This document shows positions 25,319 through 37,500 of a stretch of 64,000 bases of DNA, in pieces. Within the stretch, counting starts at the first letter, position 1, and each line of letters starts with the position of its first letter. The stretch comes from Pelobates cultripes. Its lineage: Eukaryota; Chordata; Amphibia; Anura; Pelobatidae. The stretch is taken from NCBI GenBank assembly GCA_933207985.1, contig OW240914.1, positions 286,209,117 to 286,273,116 of the forward strand, given 5' to 3'. Below the pieces are notes generated by a model. The model worked only from the letters and a program-made list of their open reading frames with translations. It was not told where the DNA came from and ran no database searches. Made by a program: the position numbers and the translations under genes.

Positions 25319-25960
25319 TCATTAATTAAGTGTTCTTGCATAGCAAGACCACTTAATGTTATCTCACATATATATTATTCTTATTCTTATTATAGCCAAA
25401 TTTACCACCCTAACTCCTCCCACAGTTTTTACACTACATAGACAGTTATATACCGAAACGTGTGGATTGTTCCAGATGGGATTGCTATTACTTTGTGGAA
25501 CGTTTCGCCGGATGGTTCACGGAATATCGTCTTCTTGTGGCGAAATTAGTCCCATAGGAATGAATGGCAAAATGTTCAAAACTAGAGTGGGAGCTGGCAA
25601 AAGCTGAAAAATCAGGACATGATTTCTAAACTGCCACCACTCTTCACCACACCTCCACCACACTTCAGAGACATACTATGCATCAAAATGTAGGTCTGGG
25701 TCTTGTGATTCTCACAATATAAAGCTCTTCGCTGTAGGATGTATCGTTTCTGAAATACGACCGTTTGAAGATGGCAACCACCAAAATACTCTGACCTGTG
25801 CCAGGCTGCAGCAGCAAGTGATGTCATAGACAGGGCCTTTTGTACACCTGCTAATGTTTTTATAAATGTATGTTTTAATGTAACTGTGAAGCACTTTGGG
25901 CAACAACGTTGCAATTAAATGTGCTATATAAATAAATAATAACAGTTACTCCGCCCACTC
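25319..25960. repeat. Interspersed repeat with leading hairpin and CR1/L2-like tail
   Basis: Begins with a hairpin (cattaattaagtgttcttgc and gcaagaccacttaatg around ata), then a ttattcttattcttattata tract. It ends gaagcactttgggcaacaac and gtgctatataaataaataat, a tail shared by many LINE/SINE-like vertebrate repeats. The two halves may be independent elements. Confidence 0.5.
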
Positions 25961-26179
25961 CAGTTGTAGACTACTGGTGGGGGCAACACTTCACACAATT
26001 TCCCCAGAAATTGTAGCTTTTCTAGTTAACAATGCTGTTTGGATGATAGAGGTCACAGAGGTACAGGACTCTGAGCTTTGCAAATTGCTTTTGTGAATCC
26101 TGTCTCACCAGTGGCCAGTGTACTGTACAATGTATTAGTTACGTACAGGTAGATACTTTATTTATAGGTATATAATGTT

Positions 26180-26358
26180 TGTATTGTATTGCGGGACACC
26201 ACTTTACCCAGCCTGGCCACTCAGTGAAAGACCTAAAAATCAAAGTACTAAAAGGGGGTTTTAAAAATACCCAAGAAAGAAAAACCTTTGAAGCCAGAAT
26301 GATCAAATTGTTTAACAGCAAGAATAGAGGACTAAATATTGATTTGGGTTTATGCGTT

Positions 26359-26395
<37 letters not shown>

Positions 26396-26650
26396 GTATA
26401 AAGTGTATCATCTTCTGCACTGTCTGCTTTTTTTTTAATCTCCCTCTCCCCCCTCACTCTGATCTTCAGAAAGATATTTATGACCCTCTGCAAGAAGGTT
26501 GTCTATTTTCTATCAAACCTTATCTGCACTCATGTAGCTTTAGCCCCTGAATTCAACTTTGAATTCTATGTGTCGTCTTGCTCAGAAATGCTTCAGATTT
26601 GAGAAAGGGAGGTTCTCCCAAAAGCTTGTCATTAAAAAATTCTATATAGA
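26180..26650 (+). mobile_element. Penelope-like element fragment (GIY-YIG C-terminal end and 3' tail)
   Basis: The frame at 26179-26350 reads HHFTQPGHSVKDLKIKVLKG, then FKNTQERKTFEARMIKLFNS and GLNID, which fits the C-terminal end of the GIY-YIG endonuclease of Penelope-like retroelements. Downstream, gggaggttctcccaaaagct and tgtcattaaaaaattctat fit the element's 3' tail as I remember it. A (GT)n(TA)n microsatellite interrupts it. The name is from recall; the class is moderately sure. Confidence 0.5.
26357..26397 (+). repeat. (GT)n(TA)n microsatellite
   Basis: About 9 GT/TG units followed by about 9 TA units. Confidence 0.95.
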
Positions 26651-27219
26651 CATGTAGATACATAGATACATAGACAGGCTTAGCACAATATATCCCTTCT
26701 AATTTTTGTCAGAATATGCAAGGCACTGTGCTGTATATTCCCAGGTATGAATGTTTAATCAAGGTAATGACAGAAATGTTTAACTGAGCGTTGTGTTTGT
26801 TCATTTAAATATCAGATTTAATCGATCTAATAGCATGTCTTCTCAGCCCTGCATGGTGTGATCTAATGTGCAGCGACAAACCTAATTTAAATTGATCATC
26901 TAAATCTATGATTTTTTTTGATTTTTTTTAGCACAGCTTTAAATCAGATTTACATTCTTATCTAAGCACAAATTGATCAAAGAAAATATCTGCATTTTTT
27001 TCATTAGATTGAATGGGGATCATAGAAAATGTTTTTTTTTTACAAACGTTTAAAAAAAATTTTTTTAAAAAAAATCAAACAAAATATTGAATTCAATGTA
27101 AAGTTTATGGTGATAGGACTGGTAAAATTAATATAGACATTAGCGAATATCGTTCACCACAAGGAGAATACGCATGGTAACAAGACAGAACTGAACACAT
27201 GGACATTTTTACATTTTAT

Positions 27220-27395
27220 TATTATTATTATTATTATTTATTATTATTATTGTCATTTATATAGCACCACCAGATTCTGTAGCGCTTTACAATATTATGA
27301 GAGGGGGGATGTAAATATAAATAGGACAATTACAAGAAAACTTACAGGAACAATAGGTTGAAGAGGACCCTGCTCAAACAAGTTTACAGTCTATA
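27220..27395 (-). repeat. SINE-like anuran repeat with (ATT)n tail
   Basis: (att)n at the left, then catttatatagcaccaccag, gtagcgctttacaatattat and caagtttacagtctatag. Read on the minus strand, it is a retroposon 3' part ending in (AAT)n. A shorter copy lies at 36265-36330 and a plus-strand relative at about 47045-47260. Confidence 0.55.
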
Positions 27396-28429
27396 GATTT
27401 TAAAAAGAAACTAAATCACTGTATTATAAATACAGATTATTACTGTTGTTGCTTTTCTGTAACGTGACAAGATGCATATTAGATTTGAGATATACTATTT
27501 ACATCATAGAGGATCTGGACATAAGTGGCTTGAAGTATCTTCTAAGTTTGTGAAACTCAGCACTGGTACTTGCGATACTTTACGTACGTGCTAATCCAAA
27601 AGATACAGCATCACCTCTAATGTCAATGATGGATGTCATAGAGGCGTTTAAATCAGTGAGAGGATCAAAAGTGTGTTAATCTACTGGAGTCATTCATTAG
27701 GACAAGAATAGAAATGGCTTTTCAGAACTAGGTAGATTTTAAGCTGAAAAAATGCTGAATAAATGTGGATGCTTAAAATACCCTTCTCTAACTACATAAC
27801 CAGTTGCTAACCAGATCTCACTGGCTGCACGTCATCTCCAACACACAGGAGTTTATTTATAAATCAATTCATTGAAAAATGTGGGCCAAAATTACTCCTA
27901 AAATACTATAACAACAACTTGGCTATTTTGGCCTGAAATTTTTAATTAGTTTATCACGAAGGTTTTCAGTTGAGGGAATAAGCCTACAGTTTTAGATGAT
28001 TCTTGTACTGTTGATACCAGATATCCCAAACCGATTGTTGGGGTTAGAAAAATGAATCCAAAGTGTGGCTGGTGGAGTTTGTTATGATGTATTAAATGAT
28101 AAATGTAGAAGAAAACTAATTTTCACAAGAAATTGATAATCTCACTAAATAACATTTGTACAGGGCACTTAGGCCTTTTTTTTGCGCAAGAATATCAACC
28201 CGCCTCAGAAAACAATACATAAAATGCATATACTTTAATATTTGCCGCATTTAACCATTTTACCAGACCTGCGACTCCCATAATGCTTAGCTAGAGAACT
28301 ACCATTTTGACTGTCCCTGTTTTGATAGGTATGTTACTTATTGAAAAATGGGGCTGATATGTTGTTAATAGGATATGCTATTTATTTTTCATCATTTGAT
28401 GTTTTATTCTTTTTTTTTTTCTTTCCCAG
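27396..28429. other. End of intron 1, up to the exon 2 acceptor
   Basis: Positions 27840-27990 contain a family B palindromic repeat. The last 30 nt are an uninterrupted T/C tract ending in cccag, a strong 3' splice site. Confidence 0.6.
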
Positions 28430-28597
28430 GAGCCTGGAGAGGGGAATCTTTCACTGGACTTCCCTGAGATTGATCTGTCCCAGTTGGATGCAAGCGATTT
28501 TGACTCTAACAGCTGCTTTAATGAGTTGCAGTGGTGTAATAATCACTCTGAAAACGAGTCCAGCCAATACAGCACTGACGACTCCGAGCTGTTCCAG
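28430..28597 (+). CDS. PPARGC1B: PPARGC1B exon 2: N-terminal activation domain
   Basis: 168 nt, phase 0 at both ends, 56 codons. The acceptor is a strong pyrimidine tract ending cccag, and the donor is cag/gtatgt. The translation contains [17 protein letters not shown], then ELQWC and DDSELFQ, which align with the human PGC-1beta exon after the initiator exon. The reading frame differs from the longest open frame across this stretch, so a simple ORF search misses it. An upstream exon with phase 0 at its end is required. Confidence 0.95.
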
Positions 28598-31500
28598 GTA
28601 TGTCCAGATCTTCTCTTTTTAGTTTAGGATTTCAGCATTTTACTCGGAAGCCTGTTTTGGTTTCAGGTCTACTGGGGACATCTATTAGTAGTTATGAATA
28701 AACAGCAGTGAACGTTTATATATTTTTAAATAAATCTCAATGTATCATGTGTTTCATTTTTTTTTTCTTGCCATATTTAGTAACAAATTCCCATTTAATT
28801 TGTTGTGATGTTTTTTTGTTTTGTTGTTTTGTTTCAAAAGAAAATCTTTAAAATAAAAAAACCTTGCTCTAGTACTCATCGCTCTGTTTACGTTTACATC
28901 ATTGGTTCAGGGGTTGACTCAGACAATAAACATGATGAATCTGTCCAGACACAAGATATGTGCTGAAAAGAGTTCTCAACATAGTCCTTATGGTGTCTTA
29001 TTCAATACGAAAAACATTGGGGGAACTTTTAGATGGTCTCACATTGTAAGATGGGCAAGTCAGGACTCGCTGATCTTCTCTCAGAGAAACCATTAAAAAA
29101 GATATTACACATAAATTCATTGTCTCTCTCTCTCTCTCTCTTTCTCTATCTATCTATCTATATATATATATATATACACACGCACGCACGCAAACACACA
29201 CAGACTTCAGTACGTGTGTTTTTAAAATACCTGGTCTAGGTTAAAAATAGTGGAGATTTAATTATAGTTTAGTTACTCAGTACTCCACTAATATTATATT
29301 TTGTTGTCTTGACCGTTCCTTAAGTAGCACATCTGTAATATTTGATAGACTGTAGCAGTGGTTTCAAATGACTGCAGGGAGTTTGGAACCTGGGTACCAC
29401 TAGTCTGCCCCTAGCACAAAATGTGAAAAGTTAAGAGGTCAGCGCTAATAATAATAATAAGGAATAGGTAGGCAGCGGCCTAGCAGAGGGTAACCCTCTA
29501 GCATAAGAGTAGAAAATAACAACAGTAGTGCAAGGCTGCGCCAAAATGTATCAATGTAGACTTATAGGAAATAAAAACAAGTATATAGATAGAGCATATA
29601 TATAAAAAATATATGTAACCTGCCCCTAGCACAAGCCATCTTTCTGGACAATAATTCAGGTTTGAAATGAAATTGTACTTGAGTCAGACAGAAGCATTGT
29701 TTTTCCTCTACACAGAATAATCAATCAATTCTATTTTGATGTTCTCTTAACCCCAGAGTCAACTTTCAGCAGCTCATCCAGTGGGGGTTTGGGGAATCAT
29801 AAACATGAAAGATTTGGGAAGTAAACATAAAATGTAAGCGTACTGTTTATTTCTTTTTCAGCTTTAAGTGATAATATTTCAGGATCTAAAACAGTGTAGT
29901 ACAATATGTCTCATGTGAACAGCTAATAAAATTGCCACGAGCTTACTGAGATTTTTCTGCCTACTGTGAATATTTTAGTACTATTTAGGTACACTATATG
30001 GACAAAAGAATTGGGGCACCTGACCATTACACCAACAGTGACTTTTATGACATCGCATTCTAAATACATTGGACATTAATATGTACTTTGCACCCTTTTG
30101 CAGTTCTAAACTCTTCTGGGAAGGATTTCCACAAGGGTTTGGAGAGTTTTTGTAGGAATATTTGCCCATTCATCCAGTAGATCTGGATTAGATCTGAGAC
30201 TGATGTTGGAGAATACGTCCTGGCTCGCAGTCTCCATTTCATTTAAAGGATCACTATAGTGTCAGGAAAACAAACCCATTTTCCTGACACTATGACATCC
30301 TTGGGGGACCCTCACCCTCACGGTCCCCCTCCCGTGGTGCTGAAGGGGTTTAAAAAACTTTAAATGTTACTTGACCAACTGCATTGTGCAAACTGTAAAG
30401 TTTGGTGGAGGAGAGTCAAGTGCAGGCCAGTCAAGTTTTTCCACACCAAACTCATCTAACCATGTCTTTATTGACCTTGCTTTGTGTACTGGGACAGTCA
30501 TGCATGAATAGAAAAAGACAATCCCCAAACTGTTCCCACAAAGTTGGAAGCATAGCATTGTCCAAAATGTCTTGGTATGCTGAAGCATTAAGATTTCCCT
30601 TCATTGGAAGTAAGGGGCCTACCATAACTCTTAAAAAACAGCCCCATATCATTATCTCTCCTCCACCAAACTTTACAGTTTGCACAATGCAGTCGGTCAA
30701 GTAACGTTCTCCTGGCATCCACCAAAAGACTCAGACTCACCCATTAGACTGCCAAACAGAGTAGCGTGATTCGTTACTCCACAGAACACGTTTCCACTGT
30801 TCCAGAGTCCAGTGGCAGCATAATTTACACCACTTGATGGCATTGTACTTGGTGATGTGAGGTTTGAATGCAGCTGCTCGGCCATGGAAATCACTTCCAT
30901 GAAGCTCACTGTTTTTGTGCTGATATTAATGCCAGTGAAATTTTAGAAGTCTTCAGCTATGGAATCAGCAGATCGTTGGTGACTTTTACTCATCATGTGT
31001 CTCAGCATTCGGTAACCCTGCACTGTGCATTTACTACGTCTTCTGCTGAGTTGCTGCTGTTCCTAACACTTCCACTTTCCAGTAATACCATTTACAGTTG
31101 ACAATTAAATATTTAGCAGGGATAAAATGTCACGAACTGACTTATTGCAAAGGGGACATCCTATCACAGTACCAAGCTTGAATTCACTGTGCGAACCCAT
31201 TTTTTTTCACAAATGTTTGTAAGTGCAAGCTGCATGGGTAGGGGCTTGATTTTTATGCACCTGTGGCAATGGGTCTGATTGAAACATTTGAATTGAATAA
31301 TTAAGAGGTGTGAGCCAATACTTTATGGTGCATTTCTCAAGGCCATTAACTATTGGCGAACAAAAGATTGAGATTCAGTAGAGCATGTACAGTTATTTTT
31401 TTAAACTTTTGTAATGTTTATGGTTAATCACTTTGTAAGCTCCAGCTGTTGAGTACAAAAGTATACTCCAATATTTACGGAATACTCAAAACATTATTTA

Positions 31501-34500
31501 CCTCTCTGCATATTTGCTGGTGTTTTGGTTATGCATAGGAGTAATATAACCGTAAACGCCTTACAGGTATTTGGGTGTTTTGTACGTACTCGCATGACCA
31601 TATATGTACATAGCATAAGCATTCTTCCTATGTCATAGGCCACTCCCATTTTTTGAGAATTAATTGAATATTGTAAAAGAGGTAGCAGCAATTTCTCCTA
31701 CCTCACGTTTGGCTAGAAGGTCACCCTTCAGAATTCTATGTAGGCGTGAACTTTATGAATGCAGCCCATCAGGTAGAAGTCTGTAGATTATTTTATCCCT
31801 TTAAACAGCCCATGAATAGCTTTGTTTTGAATGAAATCAAAATGTCTTCTCTTCACTTGTCTAATGGCCTTTTTTTCTACCTTCAGATTATAGACAGTGA
31901 AAATGAGGCATTGCTGGAAGCCCTCACACAGACATTGGATGATATGCAGGAGGATGATATCAGCTTGTCTGCCTTCATATCCTCTGGAGATGGGGACTTC
32001 TGCCCCTTACCTGATCTTCTGTCCAAACCCAGCTTCCAAGCTGAATCCCCTAAGAGTCCAGAAAATGAAGATAAGCTGTCTATAGTAAGAACCACTTCCT
32101 ACTGTTTAAAGTGGAAATGGATGAGAACCCTGAATAGACGCCTGCATGGGTATGATAGGCAACAAAGGTCTGAATTTTTTCATTTAAGGCTTTAAAAAAT
32201 TATACAAATCTCATCCATATGTTATATGTGTAAATGTGTATTTATCTTTAACCGACACACAGCGATTCTCTCAGGGGGGGAACCGCACCACTTCCGCAGC
32301 GACACTTTAGGAAGTGCCGTATAAACCCAAGTAGCTGTCGTAGTTCCATTGCTAGCTGTAGGTTCTGCCTCTTAAGGAAAGATACTATGTCTTTGTTGTG
32401 GGATTCTGTGCAGATGAGAGATCTTTCCCAACCAGATATCCAGAATTTTAATTGTGTAATTACGTGTTAATTACAGAAAACCTAACACGCTGTCTTAATT
32501 GCGACACTTGAGGGCCACGTTTAACACATATGAAACCTGCACAAACATGGATCCCAAAATAGAGGCATTATTCACTGCTTAAGAATTAGATAACATACTG
32601 ATCTTTTAATATAAATCAGGGTGAATTTTATAAAATCCAATATATTCTGTGTGTTTTTATTTATTGCATTTCATGTATGCATATATGATTGTAATAGAGC
32701 CATCATATATGTTCTATATAAGTTCTATATATATTTAGTGGTAATGTGTATTTTGCCATAGCCATGTTCAATTTTTTTCAAAGATCATGGCAATTCTTTT
32801 AATGACATTGAATGATGTGTGCCAGTGTGATTGTGGGATATTGTAAGAAAGTTGTTTTTAGTCATGTATTTGTAATAGTTAATACATACTAGATCCAGCC
32901 CATACAACCTGTATACAAAGTTGACAAAGACTCTTGAGTCTGTGTCAAATTCATAATACATGTCATTTTTATAGCTACATGGGAATTATGGCTTCATTAT
33001 AGAAAGAGGAAAACTTGCTTGATTTAAAGAACCTTACTAGACATTTTGACCACAGTAAATTTGAAACCATTATGTTTTTTAAGACTCTGATTAATGAATA
33101 GATATGAAATTTTTATAATAAATATTTTGAGATAACCCATACCCGTCACCTTTGCAACTTTGGGTCTCTAAAAAACGGCAGATTAAACTATTTTATCCCT
33201 AATGAATTTATCCCCTTAAGGACCAACACTGTTTGAAGGTACTATTCCAGAACAGAATGATCCATTTAACAATTTCAAGGCTGTATAGTTCTATAGATTC
33301 TAATTAAACAGGGCATTGCAGGCGAGCATAGAATCTTTATGGACCAAGATAGGATATAGCAAAATATAACATTCTGTCCTTAATGAGTTTTATTTAGAAT
33401 TAAAAATAATGTAGTATTCACCTATATGGCATCATTAATAAGGTCTGTACATACATGTGCATAAGTAGATATGAACGCACACAATATTTACATGCATGAA
33501 GTAAAAATGAAGTACATGTAGAGCACTCTTCGGCCTTTCAATAAATTATAAATTCAGGTTGGTTTCTCATACATAAGTGGTCAGTCTTTCAGTCTGATTA
33601 GAGATTGTCACATTGACCAGTCTGTATTGGAAAGATATATAAATATTTTTGAAACACCTATTTTTCTAAAGACTCATGAGTGCCTTTATCTAATTTTTAT
33701 CTAGTGGCTATATAGCTGTACATTATTTCATTTACAGTGAGCACGGCATTCATCATCTGCCCATATCTGTCTGTCCACATACATATTGCACGATAGTTGT
33801 TTTAGAGCAGTGATAAACAACAACTGTTACAAATGCAGGCTGTATGTTAATAAGGTGTATACATGGCGTATACATAGCTTGATGGCCATATATACAATCT
33901 TTTTGCAAAAAATTTCAGGCAAAATAGACTCGCTTCATCCAAGCATTTTTTTCCCTTTGTTAATATCACAAAAGAATGGTTCCCTTTAATTTATACTTTT
34001 CATCTAGCATGTCAGCCGTGCATCCAAATGATTTCATATTACCCACTAGTAAAACATTGACAAATTGTCTTATGATAAGGCTCATTTATCAGGTGTTCAC
34101 AAATGAGTACTTTACTGAATGTAGACAAATTGAAACACATTCCATTTTCTATTTAGATAATAAATATTTTGTGCAGATATTATTTGTGATTGGATGGAGG
34201 TGTATTCCGGCTGGTTCCTTCTTTGTAAAAAAACATGTGTATACACTCGCCCATATGTTTTCTAATTTAGTTACACTTTTATTACTGGGGGACCAGTAAT
34301 AAAAGTATATTAAACTTTCAATTTTAGTATACATATTTTTAATACCTATTTGCATAAGCTCAGTTATGAGCTTTGTAATAAATTAATGTGCACACATGGA
34401 GTGTTGTGAGGTATAATAAACATTTATTTATTATTACAGACACACATAAATTCTATAATTAGGTTGTCCATTTTTAATTTGTGTGAAATGGTTAAAGCAC

Positions 34501-37500
34501 CTAGTCATGTTGAGAGATTTTATATTGCAATAGGAGCCTGTAATTGAAGAATTATATCTTGTTTAAAAATAAATTTCAATAGCTTCAAATCAGTAAACTG
34601 TAATTGAAACAGTTCACACAGCATGCCATTGTAAATTAATGTGTTTAATAAATCATTTGGATGCAAGCACCATGCTTGTTCACTGAATATGTTTCTGCCG
34701 GCTTTATGCCGTTTTAAGGATAGACGTTTCCATAACTCTAGACATCATCAGACTGTTAAGATGTTTGATGGCCTCCTTAGCTTGAGTGTAACTTGAAACC
34801 TCTCTCTGACCTACGATATTCTATGGAGCAAGTGCAACAGTGAAAGCGGCTTTGACCTTTGATGGTCCAGCTGTTGTGGCCTATTTTTCCAAGATACTCA
34901 GCCATCCATTCAGCAATCTGAGCATCACTGGAAACGGTACTCAACAGCTGGAGTTCCAGAGGTTAGTCATCAAGCATAGGGTGGTTGACAAACATTAGTT
35001 ACTTTGAGAGAGCAAGCATTCCAACATATCATTGCATTTAGCTTTGCTAAAAGGGTAGTGTAATGCCCTTCGAGGCAATTCTAGCTTTGCTGCAGCTAGA
35101 CTGCACTTGCATCTGTGTAAGCCTTTACTTGGGTTGTCGTTGACCGACTTCGAAAGTAGTGAATGTATGCATTGAATGTCAATATATGTGCATGCGTGCC
35201 GATTACATTGAATAGAATCTGATGTGTCTTCGCATAATGTTTTACAGCTGAAGAAGTTACTCCTTTCTCCAGCTCAGATGCCTGTGAGTAATGATGCTCA
35301 GAATGATGGCTGTACTCGGCGCCAAGGAACTTCCAAATTCCGTCCTCAGAGAGGATGCTCAAAGGTATGTTTTGAGGTGATTTTCTTTGTTATATTCTAG
35401 GGCAGAACATACAACTTTGAAAGTATGCTTAAAATAAAATATGATTCAGTTCTGAATTTCCACTAACAGTTTACAGTGTATGTAATCGCTGAATTTAAAT
35501 AAAAAAGTAAATTTCTTATATTTATTGTCCATTAAAGTGGAGAGCTTTCTTCATTATCTCTGATTGCTCTCCCACTTCAGTAAAACAGCTACAGTATCAA
35601 TGCTAATCAGAGCCTAATCACTGCTTAAACTATCAATACCTACAAGTGTGCCACATATCCCATCCTATGTACACTAGGCTGTAAGAAAATATCTTTGCTA
35701 GTTACGGTTTTCAAAAAGAAAACCCTTCTAATCATGATTATGATCAAAAGTACAATATCTCTAAGCACATACATGCAGTGTGGATTTATTTAAAAGGAAC
35801 ACGCCAGACCCCTAAAGCGCATTAACTTGCTAAACAGCTTTATGTATCCTACTTTTTTTATTTTGCAGAAAGTGCAGATTTCAATAGAAATTGACACTTT
35901 AATAAATTAACCTGGTTACACCCCCATGGCTCTCAATCAGACAACAGGTCCTGTTACTTCCTGGTTTGGTTTGCTCGGTGGAGCTAAACTCATGAGGCAG
36001 CAATTGCCCAGAGCACCTGCCTTGCAAATACTTCTCATTGAGCTACATTGAGAAGTCTGTGATTGGACAGCTACAGAAAGTCTGGGCGGAGTTAGAAGAA
36101 GAGGGCTTGCAAAGGCAGCAGACAAGAAAACTGCAGTTTTCATTTGGAGTGTTTCTACTAAACAATTATTTTTTTTTTACTTATTTTGTATTTGGGCAGT
36201 GGAGTGTCCCTTTAATTAATATCTGGATATTAACTTTGAAGAAAACAGATGTACTAGCATTGTATATTATTATTATTATTGGCATTTATATAGTGCCAAT
36301 ATATTCCACAGCCCTTTGCAATATTATCTGAATAAGAGTAATTCTTCTATTATCAGATGAGATTGGTAGGCTTAGGTGACTGGTTCTGAACCAGTTGAGA
36401 TTAAAAAAAAAAAGGAATAAAAAAACAACAACTTTTAATAAAATTGAGATTTCTTCATAATATCTTTTAGAAGCCATGGAAGGAAATTTATGCTGCTTAT
36501 GGTTGGGCATAGTGTTAGAATAGAATGGTGCATTAGAACATCATGTTGAAAAGATGTGTAGAATGTACTAGGACCCTTGAGCAGTGATAATTAAAAAATA
36601 CAATAAAAAAAACGTAATTACCTTTTTATTATGTTTTTATAATACATTATCTACAAAATGCATTATGAGCAAAGATTGCCTCCAGTGTAGACTGCCATCT
36701 GTATGTTTCTAGTTTAAGAGTTAAGATGTAGGTGAAAAGTAGGTTGCATTAGCTTTCTCATTATATTCTTTGACCTTTTGCTTTGAGTATTCCGATTCCA
36801 GCAGATCTTGATTGCATCATATTAGTAAGTTGAATTTCTGTCCCTTCTATCTTAAGTTTATTCACTTAGGATATATTGCTTTTAATATGCAGGTAGAGAG
36901 CCCAACAGACAGACAACCTGGATTCCCACCAGCTCAGAGTCGAAGCTGTACGGAGCTACAGAGGCATTTGGTAACAACTCTCCCTCAGACCAAAGTCTTC
37001 TCTTCAACGGAGAATAACCAGGACAGTATTAAGGAAGAAGATAGTGATTCACAGGATGATGAACAGTGTGATGATGACTCTGTGCCCTCCTTAATATCTT
37101 CTGCTTTAGAAGATAAGAAACCACAGTTTACCTGCGAGCGTGAGAAGCGCGCAGTGGTAGACCTTATTCGGTATATGCACACCTACTGCCTTCCGGCAAA
37201 AAAGCAACATTCTAATGACAAACACCAGCATTGGAACAATATTTCAAAGAGACCTAAACTGGAGTCTACTCAACAAATATCTTGTTCAAAGGAAACCAGC
37301 AAGGTGGATTCCAGAAATACCAAGGTGATTCGCCCTTTGGCTGACAAGTATAATTGTATAAAACCAGTACGTTTTTCTATCTTGAAAGAACTTCTAGCAA
37401 AAGACATTTCTGGAGATGTCAGCAAGCCATACAGATTGGCTCAACCAGTGTATGCCGAATTCTCTGATTCCTGCGGCAGTCATCTGTCCAGTGGGAAAGA

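Larger units (their letters stand above)
29990..31345 (-). pseudogene. Broken Tc1/mariner-like transposon with transposase remains
   Basis: The left end cactatatggacaaaagaat, after ta, is a Tc1-like terminus; gtgtgagccaatactttatg near 31310-31330 is the probable eroded right end. On the minus strand, 30909-30697 gives [13 protein letters not shown], 30718-30452 gives [15 protein letters not shown] and [17 protein letters not shown], and 30588-30367 gives [20 protein letters not shown]; these are typical Tc1-like transposase blocks. The frame shifts several times, and after LDWPA the sequence switches to an inverted copy of an upstream segment. A family A MITE end (30243-30366) separates off the C-terminal piece at 30000-30242. 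It is non-functional. Confidence 0.8.
28598..31886 (+). other. PPARGC1B: PPARGC1B intron 2
   Basis: Bounded by gtatgt and ttcag. It contains a (CT)n/(TATC)n/(TA)n/(CA)n block at 29122-29202, a 200-bp insertion with 15-bp duplications, and a broken Tc1-like element. Confidence 0.85.

Noticed and set aside
29981..30909. Possible functional transposase gene
   Set aside because: Multiple frameshifts, an internal inversion and a nested MITE; only a relic.
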